A stretch of 7,418 nucleotides of DNA from Thiolapillus brandeum. Lineage in GTDB: Bacteria; Pseudomonadota; Gammaproteobacteria; Chromatiales; Chromatiaceae. Under the pieces are notes generated by a model. It was not told the DNA's origin and searched no databases. It worked only from the letters and a program-made list of their open reading frames with translations. Shown piece after piece: positions 6,111 through 7,418 of this stretch. The stretch's first letter is position 1. Each line of letters begins with the position of its first letter. The stretch spans positions 1 through 7,418 of the forward strand of contig DRLF01000422.1 of NCBI GenBank assembly GCA_011051425.1, in the 5' to 3' direction. A program made the position numbers and the translations under genes.

Positions 6111-7418
6111 ATGAAAAGAACACAGCAAGCTTACATTTCCGGGCCACTTTTGTTGATCCTGGCAGTCGCCTGGATCATATACTCACCCGGCCTAACGGGT
6201 ACCTTCCTTTTCGATGACTTCGCCAACATTACTGCACTCGGAAAATACGGCCCGATAAACAACCTTGAAAATTTGCGCCTCTATCTTACAGGCGGCATAG
6301 CAGGCCCCTCAGGCAGACCCATTGCCTTGGCCAGTTTCCTCATAGATGCCCAGAACTGGCCTGCAGATCCACGTCCTTTCCTGCGCACCAATATTCTCAT
6401 TCATCTTATAAACGGCGGCTTGTTATACCTGTTGCTGCTTCTGTTGCTCAAGCAACACTATAAAACGGCACCGCCCGGCAGAACCACAACCTTTGTTGCC
6501 GCTACGGCAACAGCAATGTGGCTTTGGAATCCGTTTCTTGTGTCATCCACCTTGTATATCGTTCAGCGAATGACACTGCTGTCCGGCACTTTTGTCCTCG
6601 CCGGACTGGCGGGCTATGTATATGGCCGCAGTCTGCTAGACAATCATCCTAGAAAAGCTTACTGGTGGATGTCGCTGAGTCTTGGAGCAGGTACCGTGCT
6701 GGCAACTTTCAGCAAGGAAAACGGGGTGCTGCTGCCCTTGCTTGCCGTATGTATCGAATACACAGTATTCAGCAAACAAAATTTTTCTAAGCAACCCCAC
6801 GCTTTGTGGAAAACCATTTTTCTGATTGGCCCCGCACTGGTGCCTTTTGTCTATGTAGCCTATAAGTTCCCACATATATTATCCAGTTATTCGCGCAGAG
6901 AATTCAGTTTTGAAGAACGTCTGTTCACCGAGGCACGCATTCTTTTTGACTATCTCTACAACCTGCTCATCCCACATGCCCATACCACCGGATTGTTTCA
7001 TGACAGCTTTCAGGTTTCTGCCAGCCCACTAAATCCGCCAACAACTGCTTTGGCTATCAGCGGTATTTTTCTACTCATTTTCATTGCATTAAGGTATAGG
7101 CAACGCAGGCCGTTGCTCGCTCTGGCGATACTTTTCTTCTTTGCGGGGCATGTCCTGGAATCTACCGTCTATCCCCTGGAACTGTATTTTGAGCATAGAA
7201 ATTACGTTCCTGCACTGCTGCTGTTCCTGCCTATTGCAGATTGGCTGGTGAATCCCCCCAGGAACAAGATATATGGTCGTGTTTTTCTGGCCACCATTCT
7301 CATCGTCTTTTGCGCTATTTCCTATCAGAGAACCAGTCTCTGGGGACAACCAACCACTTTGTTGCTTCTTTGGGCCCAAGAAAACCCTGACTCTACTCGC
7401 GCACAAACCGTCGCTACC
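6111..7418 (+). CDS. Polytopic GT-C-type (TMTC-like) glycosyltransferase, candidate pilin glycosyltransferase (3' end outside window)
   Basis: An uninterrupted frame of 436 codons runs off the right edge. The product is an inner-membrane protein with about 10-12 hydrophobic segments (for example 9-29, 94-113, 127-147, 233-253, 313-328, 388-405). After the first segment comes FLFDDFANI (D35, D36), matching the acidic motif in the first periplasmic loop of GT-C transferases. GRPIALASF (about 69-77) and NILIHLINGGLLYLLLL (about 94-110) follow, as in protein O-mannosyltransferase-like/TMTC proteins. Near 350-367 is ESTVYPLELYFEHRNYVP. The last visible residues (WAQENPDSTRAQ) look like the start of a TPR region, common in this family. 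GT-C enzymes use lipid-linked sugars as donors. The position after pilA recalls pilin transferases such as TfpO and TfpW, so pilin is a likely but unproven acceptor. The ATG is preceded only by a weak GGGCG; TTG at 6102 is a poorer alternative. Base composition is more A/T-rich than the lptD operon. Confidence 0.8.
   Translation, partial: MKRTQQAYISGPLLLILAVAWIIYSPGLTGTFLFDDFANITALGKYGPINNLENLRLYLTGGIAGPSGRPIALASFLIDAQNWPADPRPFLRTNILIHLINGGLLYLLLLLLLKQHYKTAPPGRTTTFVAATATAMWLWNPFLVSSTLYIVQRMTLLSGTFVLAGLAGYVYGRSLLDNHPRKAYWWMSLSLGAGTVLATFSKENGVLLPLLAVCIEYTVFSKQNFSKQPHALWKTIFLIGPALVPFVYVAYKFPHILSSYSRREFSFEERLFTEARILFDYLYNLLIPHAHTTGLFHDSFQVSASPLNPPTTALAISGIFLLIFIALRYRQRRPLLALAILFFFAGHVLESTVYPLELYFEHRNYVPALLLFLPIADWLVNPPRNKIYGRVFLATILIVFCAISYQRTSLWGQPTTLLLLWAQENPDSTRAQTVAT

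Noticed and set aside
6636..7406. - strand ORFs of 79 and 105 codons
   Set aside because: They are antisense to the continuous membrane-protein frame at 6111-7418, which has clear motifs and hydrophobic segments.
1..7418. Insertion sequences, CRISPR arrays, tRNA or rRNA genes
   Set aside because: I saw no transposase frame, regularly spaced repeats, tRNA cloverleaf or rRNA-like sequence on either strand.

Overview
The window looks like chromosomal DNA of a gammaproteobacterium. The evidence is the gene order lptD-surA-pdxA, the E. coli-like sequences of these three proteins, and class III (type IVa) pilins with sigma-54-type promoters. The genus cannot be told from the sequence. No mobile element, CRISPR array, rRNA or tRNA was seen.

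Left part (1-4358, + strand): a tightly packed housekeeping operon. It holds the 3' part of lptD (outer-membrane LPS translocon), surA (periplasmic chaperone for outer-membrane proteins, including LptD) and pdxA (vitamin B6 synthesis). lptD and surA overlap by 11 nt, and surA and pdxA by 4 nt, with pdxA using a TTG start. The lptD 5' end lies outside the window. In many gammaproteobacteria rsmA(ksgA)-apaG-apaH follow pdxA; here they do not.

Middle (4359-5608): about 360 bases with no convincing gene but several hairpins, then a type IV pilin gene on the - strand (4720-5154) with its own terminator. A 450-base divergent control region follows. It carries two outward-facing -24/-12 (sigma-54) promoters, one for each flanking pilin gene. 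Between them lies a cluster of TGTC/GACA motifs, three of them spaced at near-helical intervals, resembling the binding pattern of the pilin activator PilR.

Right part (5609-7418, + strand): a second pilin gene, pilA-like, about 65% identical by hand alignment to the - strand pilin. A strong terminator comes next, then a polytopic membrane protein of GT-C/TMTC-like type that runs off the right edge, probably just as a TPR region begins. Its position directly after pilA suggests that it glycosylates pilin or a related surface component; this is inference.

The most interesting part is the divergent twin-pilin cassette: two paralogous pilins back to back, each with a sigma-54 promoter, around one candidate shared activator region, next to a candidate glycosyltransferase. 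One pilin has an unusual acidic leader peptide.
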